Positions 28,889 to 37,952 of a stretch of 64,000 bases of DNA are shown piece by piece; the stretch's first letter is position 1; every line of letters starts with the position of its first letter. The stretch is from Bacillota bacterium (lineage in GTDB: Bacteria; Bacillota; Clostridia; Christensenellales; Aristaeellaceae). The DNA is taken from contig JAEZQK010000114.1 in assembly GCA_023413135.1 (NCBI GenBank), positions 1 to 64,000 of the forward strand, written 5' to 3'. The notes below the pieces were generated by a model. The model did not search any database, had not been told where the DNA came from, and saw only the letters and a list, made by a program, of their open reading frames with translations. Made by a program: the position numbers and the translations under genes.

Positions 28889-30007
28889 TCAGGAGGGTTC
28901 CAGGTCCATTTTGGGGCTGATGGATAAATCAAGCGAAGTAAACACATCTATTGATACGTTTGGGTATACCTGGCCAAACTCCAGCTTTTCATATACCTCC
29001 GGATAAGCCAGACGGAACGCTTCGCAAAACATCAGATAATCGCTTTGAAACTCCTTTTGCGACTGATCGATGGTGCTTTTTATATCTTCCTGCAGCATTT
29101 GAGTCAGGTTTTGCTCTATTTCCTTCATTATCTGCTCATCCAGCGGGAATAAGGCTACTTGACTGAAATACTGCACATCTCCCTTGAGTTTCAACTGCAC
29201 GCTGAAACGGATGGCGCCATCCTGGTAGGAAGGTACGATCTTTTTATCGGTTAGTTCCACTTCCACCGTCGCATGTTCCCCGCCAAAGGGAACGCGGTAG
29301 AAGAATACAGGCTTTGGGGCCAACATAAAAACGAGCCCTCTTGCATTTTCCACAGGGATAAACCCAACATTCTTGGCATCACGAAAAACGGAATACCCCG
29401 TCAATGCAAGCTGCTTATTCTCAAGGCCAATGCAGTGGACAACAAAACCACGTTTTCCCAAGATGTCCTCCACATAGCTGGCGGTACTCTTGGAAAAGGT
29501 CCGGCCATCATTGCTAAGCGATTCCAGCATATCATCTATCGAGTAACCACTCGGCGTTTCGTTTTCATTTTCTGCTTCTGTCAAAACCGCAGGGTCATCC
29601 CTTGTTGTTGTCAGTGTAATTTTCTGGCGGTAAGTGAAATCTTCCCTCAAGCGGAACAGATACTCCGGTAAATCATTTTGCGAAGCTCTTTCCGTAACGA
29701 TCAGCGTACGGGTAGTGCCCAGATACAGCGGCTTATCTGCCTTTATATCCAAACTGTCGCGCGCTTCCACGAAGCTTGGGCCGCTTCCCTTGATGAACGT
29801 GGCCTTGGGGCCTGAGGGGCTTCCATTCATTCCGGTGGGTGATATTTTGGGAATTTCAATGGTGAAAGTGAATTCCTCGCCCTGCTTGTCCAGGATCACC
29901 AGCGTCAGAAAGTTATAATCACTCACTTGAATGGCATCCCAGCAGCCGGTAATAAGCAGGGATACGGCTGCCAGCAGCAACATAAGCTTAAATCGCTTTT
30001 TTACCAA
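28889..30007 (-). CDS. Spore germination lipoprotein (GerC family)
   Basis: 372-aa lipoprotein subunit of the receptor. The lipobox LITGC at residues 18-22 follows a hydrophobic signal. The SGNH-like Ger(x)C family start GCWDAIQVSDYNFLTLVILDKQ and the C-terminal VYEKLEFGQVYPNVSIDVF are visible. TTG 30007 is preceded by AAGGTGAG; the start overlaps gerB by 20 bases, suggesting coupled translation. A gap of 21 bases separates it from gerA. Confidence 0.94.
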   Translation of the reverse strand: MVKKRFKLMLLLAAVSLLITGCWDAIQVSDYNFLTLVILDKQGEEFTFTIEIPKISPTGMNGSPSGPKATFIKGSGPSFVEARDSLDIKADKPLYLGTTRTLIVTERASQNDLPEYLFRLREDFTYRQKITLTTTRDDPAVLTEAENENETPSGYSIDDMLESLSNDGRTFSKSTASYVEDILGKRGFVVHCIGLENKQLALTGYSVFRDAKNVGFIPVENARGLVFMLAPKPVFFYRVPFGGEHATVEVELTDKKIVPSYQDGAIRFSVQLKLKGDVQYFSQVALFPLDEQIMKEIEQNLTQMLQEDIKSTIDQSQKEFQSDYLMFCEAFRLAYPEVYEKLEFGQVYPNVSIDVFTSLDLSISPKMDLEPS

Positions 30008-31076
30008 GGCCTCTCACCTTCGCAATCACAAGCAATAGGGCAGGGGTAAGGAACGCGGTAACCAACCCGCTGACGGGAATCACCGCTTCGAAAAAGGAAT
30101 CCGAATCCTTTGCAGTTTGCCCGATCCTGCTCAGGGCTATGATCATTACGCCAAGCAAAAGCACAACGAGCTTACGGTTTAACTTCGAAAACAGCCTTGT
30201 GGCATATTCCACCAAAGCCAGATAGGCGACGCATACTCCTGCCACCAAGCCAAAAAACCCAACGGTCAGATAAACTATATCGACTCTTTCGAGTACAGGG
30301 ATATCCACCACCTTGATGGCTTCAATCAGCGAATTGTTATAATTTTGTATATTATGGATGCCTAGCATCATAATACTGGTTTCAACGGCCAGCACATAAA
30401 AAAAGCCGATAAAGAGCAGCGTAAAAAAGGCGGTAACCGCTGCCTTTTTTCCGTTATGCTTCGCGAAAGGAATAATGGTCAGAATTTCTATGCCAAGAAA
30501 AGATATAATGGTATCCTTTGTGGCTGCAATATACCGCATCGCTTCAGATGATCGGAATAAAGGCAATATGTTACTTATATCGCCTTGCGTAAGCATAATG
30601 AAATGGACAGCAATGCCGGTAAACAAATAAACAGGGCCGATGATTTCAATAAACCGGACGACGCTGTTGACACCCTTATACGCCATACAGCCGAAGACCG
30701 CAACGCCGGCAACGAGCGTAGCCCAATCAGGCGTCCTGTGAAAAAACTCCGCTTTCAGCACGCGAGTCAATTGAATATTGAGGTAAACAGAAACCAGCAG
30801 AAAGTAAAGCGCAAAATAGATGGAAAGGATATATCCAAAAAACTTGCCAACGATCTCCTGGCTGTAGTCAAAAAGCATCCTCCCCGGAAACTTGTTGCCC
30901 AGGTGTACAATAATCAAAACAAGCAGCGAAAAGACGGCCGTCATAATCAGGATGGGCAGCCATGCGCCTGTGCCTGCGCGTTCGGCCAATACTTTGGGAA
31001 TACTGATGAGTGTATAGGTGGTCAGCGTCAGATAGAGCAGGAAGAATATCTGGCGGTTTGACACATCGCTTTTCAT
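29988..31076 (-). CDS. Spore germination permease (GerB family)
   Basis: 362-aa amino-acid-permease-like subunit with about ten helices; it is the likely germinant-binding part. Seen: NRQIFFLLYLTLTTYTLISIPKVLAERAG at the N-terminus and FFGLVAGVCVAYLALVEYATRLFSKLNRK near the C-terminus. ATG 31076 follows GGAGGAGCAAGGAAT; the longer frame lacks a ribosome site. First gene of the receptor operon. Forespore sigma-G usually drives such operons, but I could not find a convincing sigma-G promoter here. Confidence 0.94.
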   Translation of the reverse strand: MKSDVSNRQIFFLLYLTLTTYTLISIPKVLAERAGTGAWLPILIMTAVFSLLVLIIVHLGNKFPGRMLFDYSQEIVGKFFGYILSIYFALYFLLVSVYLNIQLTRVLKAEFFHRTPDWATLVAGVAVFGCMAYKGVNSVVRFIEIIGPVYLFTGIAVHFIMLTQGDISNILPLFRSSEAMRYIAATKDTIISFLGIEILTIIPFAKHNGKKAAVTAFFTLLFIGFFYVLAVETSIMMLGIHNIQNYNNSLIEAIKVVDIPVLERVDIVYLTVGFFGLVAGVCVAYLALVEYATRLFSKLNRKLVVLLLGVMIIALSRIGQTAKDSDSFFEAVIPVSGLVTAFLTPALLLVIAKVRGLGKKAI

Positions 31077-31146
31077 ATTCCTTGCTCCTCCCCACAGAAT
31101 GGATATATTCTTGACCATTTTTGCCTTTGGTATCCAGAGCTTGCGT

Positions 31147-31180
31147 AAAAAAGCGGCCCCCGCATGACTGCCGAAGGCCG
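31147..31180 (-). terminator. Terminator after the sipL-like gene
   Basis: Minus strand CGGCC...GGCCG hairpin followed by CTTTTTT, located between the sipL-like stop and gerB. Confidence 0.75.
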
Positions 31181-31213
31181 ATCTGTATTTGTCGCTAATT
31201 TATTCCAGCGGCA

Positions 31214-32746
31214 TTATGCGTCCCGCCGCCACACCACCACGCCGGTTCCATGCGGGACCTCACTATCTGTAAGGGAAGGATTCAGCGAAAGCAATTGCTG
31301 CCTGGGCACACGGTAGCGCTTGGCGATATCCCAGAGCGTATCCCCCGGCTGGGCAAAATACAAGCTGATGCCGCCTGTAGGAATAGCCGCCTCCTGGCTT
31401 TTTACGTCGGATACGATCTTTGCATCCTCCCGGCGGGCACCATCCACCGTCAGGCGCAGGATGTATTTCATCTCAACCCGGTCGCTGGTAATGGTCGCCA
31501 CATCAATGTTTCCCGCCTCCAGCGTCAGCCAATCTGATGGTTCCGCTTCACAGGCAAAGGCTACCCGGAAAGGTTCCTCCTGATTGGCGGTCACAGGCAC
31601 GTCCGAATCATCTGTCATGTATAAAAGCGTCACTTCCAGCAGGCCTTCGGCATTTAAGCGTCCGCCGATCTGTTCCCATCCGGTAAGGATAGGCCTTGCA
31701 AACCCCGCCAGCATCGTGCGGGCCGGCGGGCTGCCTTCCGGAAGCATGATCATGACTTTGCCGCTCTCAGCTGTTTGGAACCTTGCATTGCCCACCCGGT
31801 AGGAAAGGGGCTTCACCGTCAGCGCCAGGGCTTCGCCCTTTGTGGTGTATGCGTCTTTCCATACGGTGGCCGTTTCCTTTTTATCTACGGAGGCCGATAC
31901 GCCAAGAAGAACCTCCGCCCGCAGGATACGGCCCGTATCCCCGCCATCCTGGGACAATACCGCCACGTCCTTCACCACTACCTGCCCGGTTAAAAGATCG
32001 CCCCGCTGCCCGCCCAGGTCAACTGCCTGCTCAAATGGCAGCGTATGGCGAGTCAGCACCAGGGGCCTTGCGGGAAGGTTTGATGCGTGGTATACCTCCA
32101 ATTGCACCGTACCGGTTACATTGGCCTTGCCCTCGCCTCCCGACACCTCCTGCACCATAGCCTGGGCGGCGCCATATAGCGTTTCCCGGATATCCAGCGC
32201 GTTAGGCAGGTCAAACTCATCCCTCAGCAGCGTTTCTGCCGAGCCCTCGCCCACGGTTCGCTGCAGCGTTAGCGTCTGACTGAGGCCCTCCAGGCCCGGC
32301 ATATCCTGCATGCCGGTGACCACCGCTGCCGGCGTAGCCGACAGCACCCGGGCATCCAGCGCCAGAATGCTCCTAAGCGACAGGCGCCCATTATAAGCCG
32401 ACGCCTCCGCGTGCTCCACCTGCCCCCCCGCCTGGGCGATCATCCTGGGCGCTGCATCCTTCACCTCAACGGCATGGCTGAATTCCGTGGAGGCCTCCAG
32501 CGCGGCGATTTTTGTAGGATCACCCTGGGTGTACAGCACATGAAAGACAACCTTTCCCTCAATGGCAACCCGGTCGGACAATGCTTCCGCCCCGGTGATG
32601 ACCATCATGGCGCCGGTCTGCAGCACATGAGCCTCTTCCCGCAGGCCGCCGGGCAGGGTGATTTCCCCCTCCACCGACGCCTGCCCTTTCCCGCTGCCCA
32701 CCAGCCTTTCCAGCTCTACGTTTTCGCGCAATATCCGTAATTCCAT
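31214..32746 (-). CDS. sipL: SipL-like spore morphogenetic protein (SPOCS domains plus LysM)
   Basis: 510-aa protein. It contains three related SPOCS (DUF3794) regions (around residues 30-150, 165-285 and 325-440) and a C-terminal LysM (YFAQPGDTLWDIAKRYRVPRQQLLSLNP). This architecture and length match SipL, which binds SpoIVA at the forespore surface and is needed to encase the spore in coat in clostridia. ATG 32746 has GGGAGGGAC before it; a longer frame has no support. The ribosome site is next to a perfect hairpin at 32760-32778. Mother-cell sigma-E control is expected but no clear promoter was seen. Confidence 0.88.
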   Translation of the reverse strand: MELRILRENVELERLVGSGKGQASVEGEITLPGGLREEAHVLQTGAMMVITGAEALSDRVAIEGKVVFHVLYTQGDPTKIAALEASTEFSHAVEVKDAAPRMIAQAGGQVEHAEASAYNGRLSLRSILALDARVLSATPAAVVTGMQDMPGLEGLSQTLTLQRTVGEGSAETLLRDEFDLPNALDIRETLYGAAQAMVQEVSGGEGKANVTGTVQLEVYHASNLPARPLVLTRHTLPFEQAVDLGGQRGDLLTGQVVVKDVAVLSQDGGDTGRILRAEVLLGVSASVDKKETATVWKDAYTTKGEALALTVKPLSYRVGNARFQTAESGKVMIMLPEGSPPARTMLAGFARPILTGWEQIGGRLNAEGLLEVTLLYMTDDSDVPVTANQEEPFRVAFACEAEPSDWLTLEAGNIDVATITSDRVEMKYILRLTVDGARREDAKIVSDVKSQEAAIPTGGISLYFAQPGDTLWDIAKRYRVPRQQLLSLNPSLTDSEVPHGTGVVVWRRDA

Positions 32747-33046
32747 GTTATTGTCCCTCCCAGATTGCATCAATCTGGTGATGCATATGCGAAATGACTC
32801 AAGAAAATGATATATCAGTTTCTTGATTTTCACTTTTCTCCTGCTCGCCCTCACCCAATCTGGTGCTATGCCTGTATGCGTTCTTTTTCCAAACGGCGAG
32901 ATATTTGGAAACTCCGGATTCTCACGCTCGGAGATTAATATATGAAAAAGCAGGGCGGCAAATGTTGCCCCCCGCTTGATGTTTTCGTCTAATACATTTT
33001 TGCGTAGATTTTGATGAACACTCCAGCCTAAGATTGCCGGTGCTTA
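32747..33046. other. Leader/intergenic region upstream of sipL
   Basis: No gene seen. It holds a perfect hairpin CCAGATTG-CAT-CAATCTGG (32760-32778) touching the sipL ribosome site, a CAAGAAA...TTTCTTG inverted repeat (about 32800-32826), a second copy of CAATCTGGTG at 32856-32865, and an imperfect GC-rich hairpin near 32950-32978. Confidence 0.45.
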
Positions 33047-33173
33047 CGGGCGATTGATAATCGCCCCTGCTCCATATAGTGTTGGTTGCTGCACCTGCCA
33101 GGGTTCGTAAGTGCCGGAAGAAAAGCCAACATACGCTTTGCAGCTGTAGGAGCACTTTTTAAGTGCGCCTACG
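33047..33173 (+). repeat. Family A palindromic intergenic repeat, copy 2
   Basis: Starts GGGCGATTGATAATCGCCCC and ends with a diverged inverted hairpin (GGAGCACTTTTTAAGTGCGCC). The interior shares GCCGGAAGAAAAGCCAACA.ACGCTTTGCAGC.GTAGG with the copy at 54630-54753, in the same orientation. It lies in the spo0A-sipL gap. Confidence 0.8.
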
Positions 33174-33394
33174 ACTGCAAAATCAACCTCCAGGGAACAA
33201 CGAGGAGCCAATGCCCCTCGTTTGAAGTCGTCTCGGCTAACTTTGCCTGACGGGCGGGGCGCTTGCGGAGCCAGCATTCCTTACACGGTTCACTGGCCGT
33301 GAACTTTACGCCGGCCAAACAAAGCGCAGGACGGTGTAAAGCTCACAAGTGAATCGTGCAGACTCAAGAACATGACTCCGTCATTTTCTCGACA
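33174..33394. other. Intergenic region after spo0A, no gene seen
   Basis: Contains only small inverted repeats, among them GTTCAC-TGGCC-GTGAAC inside a larger imperfect hairpin (CTTACAC... to ...GTGTAAAG, about 33280-33342). It may hold the spo0A terminator. No reading frame has a ribosome site. Confidence 0.35.
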
Positions 33395-34168
33395 CTATGC
33401 CGTCCTTTCCATCGACAGCTTATCGGCAATCATGGCCACAAACTCGCCATTGGTGGGCTTATCCTCCTTGGAGGCCACCTTGCAGCCGAAAGCACGGTTC
33501 AGCGTCTCAATACGCCCCCGGCTCCAAGCCACCTCAATGGCATGGCGAATGGCCCGCTCCACTTTGCTGGCGGTGGTATTGAACCTGCGCCCAATGCCGG
33601 GGTACAGTTCTTTGGTAATTCTGTTGATGACATCCGGATTGTCGATCACCATCTTAACCGCTTCACGCAGGAACTGGTATCCCTTGATATGGGCAGGGAT
33701 GCCGATGGTCAGGAACAAGCTGGACAAGCGCTCATCCAACGACTGTCCATGCCCGGATGTTGCGGTCCGCACCGGCTCCAAGCTGCGCACGGGCTGACCT
33801 GCGATCTCCCGGATGCGGGCAGCCAGTACCTGTACCTCAAAGGGTTTGACCATATAGTATCTGGCGCCCAGCTCCACCGCCCGCATGATAAAATCATCCC
33901 GGCCCAGAGCCGTGAGCACGATCACCTGCGGCATTGGGTCAAAAGACCGCCTGCGCAATTCCTCCAAGAGGGCATATCCGTCCATTTGGGGCATGATGAT
34001 ATCCATCAGCAGGATATCCACCGACTGTTCTGACAGGATCTGCAGCGCTTCCGCGCCGTTGGAGGCCTGCCCAACAACGGTGATTCCTTCCTGTTTCGCA
34101 AGGAAATCTGCCACCAGTCTGCGCAGCTCCGCATTATCGTCCACCAGCAATACCCGGATTCCTTCCAT
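33395..34168 (-). CDS. spo0A: Stage 0 sporulation protein A
   Basis: Master response regulator of sporulation, 257 aa. The receiver domain has acidic Asp10-Asp11, phospho-acceptor Asp56 (LLMDIIMP), Thr in VLTALG and Lys in YMVKPF. The C-terminal effector domain includes HIKGYQFLREAVKMV, the recognition helix region TTASKVERAIRHAIEVAWSRG and KPTNGEFVAMIADKL, all diagnostic. ATG 34168 follows GGAAGGTGG. In many clostridia spo0A follows spoIVB; here it is alone behind an unrelated operon and its own promoter. Confidence 0.98.
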   Translation of the reverse strand: MEGIRVLLVDDNAELRRLVADFLAKQEGITVVGQASNGAEALQILSEQSVDILLMDIIMPQMDGYALLEELRRRSFDPMPQVIVLTALGRDDFIMRAVELGARYYMVKPFEVQVLAARIREIAGQPVRSLEPVRTATSGHGQSLDERLSSLFLTIGIPAHIKGYQFLREAVKMVIDNPDVINRITKELYPGIGRRFNTTASKVERAIRHAIEVAWSRGRIETLNRAFGCKVASKEDKPTNGEFVAMIADKLSMERTA

Positions 34169-34280
34169 TTGTCTACCACCTTCCCGATCATTTGTAATCT
34201 TCTTTATTTATTGATTGCCATTAATCGTGGTTGATGTGGGAATTCTGGAGTATTTGGACATTTTTTCATCATATGCGTGC

Positions 34281-34289
34281 ATTATAGCA
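34281..34289 (-). promoter_or_regulatory. Extended -10 promoter of spo0A
   Basis: TGCTATAAT on the minus strand (TATAAT at 34281-34286), 113 bases before the start codon, leaving a long A/T-rich leader. The rest of the 34169-34425 gap has no gene. Confidence 0.5.
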
Positions 34290-34425
34290 TAAATATGATT
34301 CCGCTAGTAGCATTTGATAAAAAAAAATGGTTTGTGACAACATAAATGACAATCTTACACAAATCGACGCATTTTCGCGCAGTTTGTGCAGCCTTGTGCG
34401 CGGACGCATTCATAAGATATGGAGA

Positions 34426-34465
34426 AAGAAAAACCCGCTTCGAAAAAACATCTCTGAAGCGGGTT
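34426..34465 (-). terminator. Terminator of the four-gene operon
   Basis: Minus strand: AACCCGCTTC / GAAGCGGGTT stem with a 14-base loop followed by TTTCTTTCT, seven bases after the last stop of the operon and before spo0A. Confidence 0.88.
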
Positions 34466-34471
34466 GTCTTG

Positions 34472-36319
34472 TTACGGTGCGAACCGATGGGAAATGGCGG
34501 TCACGACACCATCCGTCAAATCATATTGCAGAATAACGATGTTATTTTCCAGCGTAGAGCGGGTGTATTGGATACTCTTGTGCTTTTCCGACGTTAGCTT
34601 GATGATACCCATGCTGTTGCCGTCGAAATACAGGCTCCTGTCGCCATTCTGGCTGTTCGGCTGTAGCATATCCCGGAAACTATCGGTAACATCCTTTTCG
34701 GTCATACCGATTTTCGTCCCGCGGGGTGCTGAAAACCTGTCCTGTGTTTGGTATATCTCCACCACCATCCACTGGTCGCCTATGAGGGCCACGGTGCAAT
34801 AGCCCCAATCATATATCAATTTTCGGCATTCGCCCGTAATGTTGTTGATGGTCACCGTCTCTTGGGACCTGGGCTCTCCGTTTGTCTTAACAAACGCCTC
34901 CTGCGTTGTCTCAAGCAGCTTGAATTCCTGGAATACATCCTCCTCGTTGTACATCAATCTGTACTTCACATTGTTGATCTTATATCCCACTTCCATAACG
35001 TTGGAGGTTTTGCCAAACTCGTTTACCGCGATGGCTTTCAGAGTGACCTTACCGCCGGGCAAAAAAATGGGGTCTCCCGTATAGCGGGGGGAGTTTAAAT
35101 CAGGAGTCTTGCCATCCAGCGTATAATACATGACTATATCCGACTCTTTCCCCGGATAGCGCAGCCACACGCGCTGCTGCCGCTCATATGTATCGGGAGG
35201 CAGGCCGGCCTTAGGCGCGTCGGGTGAAGGCATCACCACGGTGTAGGTCACATCCAGCGGATCGCTGAGCAAGTTTCCGCTGACGCATACGGCCCGCAGC
35301 CGGCGCTGGCCTTCCTTGAGCTGGATCGGGCCCTCGTAGGGTATGGCATCCTTTGGAATCTCGCCATCGCCCAGCAGGTACAGAATATCATAATCCTGGG
35401 GCGATGTGAGGTTGACTTGCTTTTCCTCCGTGTAGCGGCCTGCGGAAAGGTCTGTTTCAGGCATTTTAGGCAGTGTTTCATCCCGTTGCTGGCGGAAGGA
35501 CAAAAGTCCTGTTTTTTCGTAAGCCAGTTTCATCAACTCCGCCGCCTCGGGGGTACGGTCGGCAGAAATCAGCAGGCGGATCTGATTGCGGTAGGCTTCT
35601 GGGCGCTCGGGGCTGACTTCTTCCAAGAGGCGCACATAGATGACCTGAGCCTCCTCCGCCCTCCCGGCGGCTTCCAGGGCAGACCCCAGGGAAAGAAGCC
35701 CGTCCACGTTGTCCGGATTCTTTTCGTTCGCCGTTTCAAAGGCGCCAATGGCCTCATTGATAAGGCCCCGGTTCATATATTCCGCGCCGACCTGCCAGTA
35801 AGCCTGGGCCGAGGTGTCCTGCCCCATGCGGGCCAATACCATCTGCCCGTTGGGCGTGCGGGTAAGGTAGAAGAAGCCGCCTACAATCCCCAGCAGAAAC
35901 AGTACAATCGCCAGGGCGAGCACATGCATCCAGTTCACCATGTGTCTTTTGACCGGATGGATCTTTTCCTGCCTGATGCGCAGCTTGCGCACCTGAGACT
36001 CTGATACCCGGGGGATTCCGCGCCTGCTTTGGGGCCGCCCGGCATCCTCCCCAAAGCGCTCCACGCCGCGGCGGCGTTCGGGGGGCCGGTCATCCCTGTA
36101 CATTTTGGGCACATCACGCGCCGAATCCCGGCGGGCGGACTCGTCTTTGGGTTCCGTCCGGCTGCTGCCAGGCAGTGGCTGAACAATTGAGGAAGCCCTG
36201 CCCTGGCGGATCCCCCGTACTCCCTGCTCCGGCTGGGGCTTTCTTTTCATCAGCGTGCCGCACCCTTCACAGGTGATGGCATCATCCGGCATATAGGCTC
36301 CGCATTTTTCACAGAGCAA
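34472..36319 (-). CDS. Zinc-ribbon, transmembrane, TPR and chitobiase-like-domain protein
   Basis: 615-aa protein of unknown function. Layout: an N-terminal zinc ribbon (Cys3, Cys6, Cys17, Cys20), a basic disordered region to residue 125, one helix at about 132-152, then extracytoplasmic TPR repeats (AYWQVGAEYMNRGLINEAIGAFETANEKNPD...), a CHB_HEX_C_1-like beta domain (YYTLDGKTPDLNSPRYTGDPI) and a C-terminal domain of about 150 residues that I do not recognise. TTG 36319 follows GGGGGAG. It is the last gene of the operon after the HD hydrolase, 21 bases away. The zinc ribbon should be cytoplasmic. Confidence 0.8.
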   Translation of the reverse strand: MLCEKCGAYMPDDAITCEGCGTLMKRKPQPEQGVRGIRQGRASSIVQPLPGSSRTEPKDESARRDSARDVPKMYRDDRPPERRRGVERFGEDAGRPQSRRGIPRVSESQVRKLRIRQEKIHPVKRHMVNWMHVLALAIVLFLLGIVGGFFYLTRTPNGQMVLARMGQDTSAQAYWQVGAEYMNRGLINEAIGAFETANEKNPDNVDGLLSLGSALEAAGRAEEAQVIYVRLLEEVSPERPEAYRNQIRLLISADRTPEAAELMKLAYEKTGLLSFRQQRDETLPKMPETDLSAGRYTEEKQVNLTSPQDYDILYLLGDGEIPKDAIPYEGPIQLKEGQRRLRAVCVSGNLLSDPLDVTYTVVMPSPDAPKAGLPPDTYERQQRVWLRYPGKESDIVMYYTLDGKTPDLNSPRYTGDPIFLPGGKVTLKAIAVNEFGKTSNVMEVGYKINNVKYRLMYNEEDVFQEFKLLETTQEAFVKTNGEPRSQETVTINNITGECRKLIYDWGYCTVALIGDQWMVVEIYQTQDRFSAPRGTKIGMTEKDVTDSFRDMLQPNSQNGDRSLYFDGNSMGIIKLTSEKHKSIQYTRSTLENNIVILQYDLTDGVVTAISHRFAP

Positions 36320-36340
36320 CGTCTCTCCCCCTTTCGGCGG

Positions 36341-37021
36341 TTATTCCAGCACGGGCCTTGGCCGGTTGTTCACCGGGCGCCCGTTGATGACCAGGTCAAA
36401 GGAACAGTTTAAATATGCGGCGGCCTGTTCGCACATGATAATCCGGGCCAGATAAATCTGCAAGTATTCCAGTACGGATGATGTATCGTCCATCGTCAGC
36501 TCATGGCGGATAATCCTGTTTTTTCTGTCCACGGTGACGTTGTTTTCCAGAATCGAAAAGTTCACCCGGTCGTGTACGTCATCAGGATCAGGCTTGCCGC
36601 TCCGGACCCTGGTACGGTGGGCATCGCTTTTGTCACCGATCACAAGCGCCGCGCTCACCGCGCTGGAGATGGTGCCGCTCTGCTCCTCGTGGTTGCCCAC
36701 GGCAGTGATAATCTCCATCACGTCGCAGATTTCCAGGCCCGCCTCCCGCAAAAGCGGAAACAGCAAAATGGCACCGTTGGGGCCGTGATCATGACGGTTG
36801 ATGGAATTGCCCACATCATGGACCCAGCCGGCGATAGCAGCCAGTTCGGTCTCTCTGGGAGAATAGCCAAGGGCCTTCAGCACCGCGGAAGCGGTACGGC
36901 TTACATAGCTCACATGCCGCGGGCCGTGATCCGTATACCCCAGCGCTTCCAGGTACCGGTTGCCCGCCTTGATCAGCGCCTTAATATTTTCATTTTGCTT
37001 AATATCCTGTAAGGTGATCAT
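36341..37021 (-). CDS. HD-domain phosphohydrolase
   Basis: 226-aa metal-dependent hydrolase. Metal-ligand pattern: TDHGPRHVSYV, GWVHDVGNSINRHDHG (the HD pair) and GNHEEQSG, followed by VIGDKSDAHRTRVR. Such proteins hydrolyse nucleotides or cyclic nucleotides; the substrate is unknown. ATG 37021 follows AGGAGGTG; the longer frame crosses the palindrome upstream. Third gene of the operon. Confidence 0.85.
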   Translation of the reverse strand: MITLQDIKQNENIKALIKAGNRYLEALGYTDHGPRHVSYVSRTASAVLKALGYSPRETELAAIAGWVHDVGNSINRHDHGPNGAILLFPLLREAGLEICDVMEIITAVGNHEEQSGTISSAVSAALVIGDKSDAHRTRVRSGKPDPDDVHDRVNFSILENNVTVDRKNRIIRHELTMDDTSSVLEYLQIYLARIIMCEQAAAYLNCSFDLVINGRPVNNRPRPVLE

Positions 37022-37061
37022 TCCACACCTCCTTCCATTCGACCAGCCACTGGCGAATTTG

Positions 37062-37085
37062 CGGGCGAACACAGTTCGCCCCTAC
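37062..37085. repeat. Short palindromic repeat overlapping a stop codon
   Basis: GGGCGAAC-ACA-GTTCGCCC followed by CTAC, similar in design to the ends of family A. Its CTA (TAG on the minus strand) is the stop codon of the HEAT-like gene. Confidence 0.65.
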
Positions 37086-37906
37086 TGCATTTTCAGCATA
37101 GCCTCATACCCCGGATCGTCATGGAACTCCCGCTCCGGCGCATCGCCGCCCAACCGTTCGATGGCATTCCGTATCTCAATGAAGTCCAGGTACGGCAGGT
37201 TTTGCTCCCCGGCGGCTTTCAACAGCACCGGCAGTGCCCGCTCGTCCGCCAGCCTGCCCAAGTATCCCGCAAACAACGCCCGACGCTTTTTGTCTTCCTC
37301 GAAAAACTTCAAAGCCAGCAAAAACACGGATTCGTTGCCTGGATAAGCGGTCAGAACATCCAGAAGCGCTTCCTGCCCCGCCCGGTTGCAGCTATCGATG
37401 GCAGCCAGCATATCCTTTACGGCATTCCGGCCCATGGCCGCCAGGCTTTCCAGGGCGTTGTCGCACAACTCATCCTTCTGGCGGCGGTTTTTCTGCCATT
37501 CAATGTACAGCGCCTTGGGTGCCACGCTCTCCATTTCCCTAAGAAGGCCCACTGCCGTCATCCTGGCCTCCATGGGAGCGGATGCATCTTCCAAAAGTGC
37601 CACCAGGCTGGGCTCGCTGCTTTTGCCTAAGCCCAATATCCTTTCCTGGAGCGGGTCCGGCACAGGCACGCGTTTCAGGCAGTATTCCCTCATCCAGCCC
37701 ACAAGCTCCGCCGCATCACCGTACTGTTCAAAAAACGCGCCGGGCGTCGCACCGTTCAGCCAGGATGCAGGGGTGTTCAAAAACCGCAGATATACCCCGG
37801 GCATATCGCCCTCCATGTCCTCCAGGGTTTTGTAATCGCGGCTGTGATCTTTCACCCACTGGGATGTATATTCCGCGAAATGCCTGTCAAAGTCGATGCA
37901 CTTCAT
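37082..37906 (-). CDS. HEAT-like repeat protein of unknown function
   Basis: 274 aa, no signal peptide or helix. The sequence is made of helical pairs resembling HEAT repeats (SEPSLVALLEDASAPMEARMTAVGLL, AVKDMLAAIDSCNRAGQEALLDVL, ALFAGYLGRLADERALPVLLKAAGE), so it is probably a scaffold. ATG 37906 follows AGGAGAAAATTC. Second gene of the operon, 46 bases after the TPR gene. The stop codon is supplied by an inserted palindrome, so an ancestral C-terminus may have been longer. Confidence 0.75.
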   Translation of the reverse strand: MKCIDFDRHFAEYTSQWVKDHSRDYKTLEDMEGDMPGVYLRFLNTPASWLNGATPGAFFEQYGDAAELVGWMREYCLKRVPVPDPLQERILGLGKSSEPSLVALLEDASAPMEARMTAVGLLREMESVAPKALYIEWQKNRRQKDELCDNALESLAAMGRNAVKDMLAAIDSCNRAGQEALLDVLTAYPGNESVFLLALKFFEEDKKRRALFAGYLGRLADERALPVLLKAAGEQNLPYLDFIEIRNAIERLGGDAPEREFHDDPGYEAMLKMQ

Positions 37907-37952
37907 GAATTTTCTCCTTTCAGTGAATGCCGTGAAAATGATGCAGCCATTT

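Noticed and set aside
33174..33394. Small RNA or gene downstream of spo0A
   Set aside because: Inverted repeats exist but no promoter-terminator pair or coding signal could be defined.
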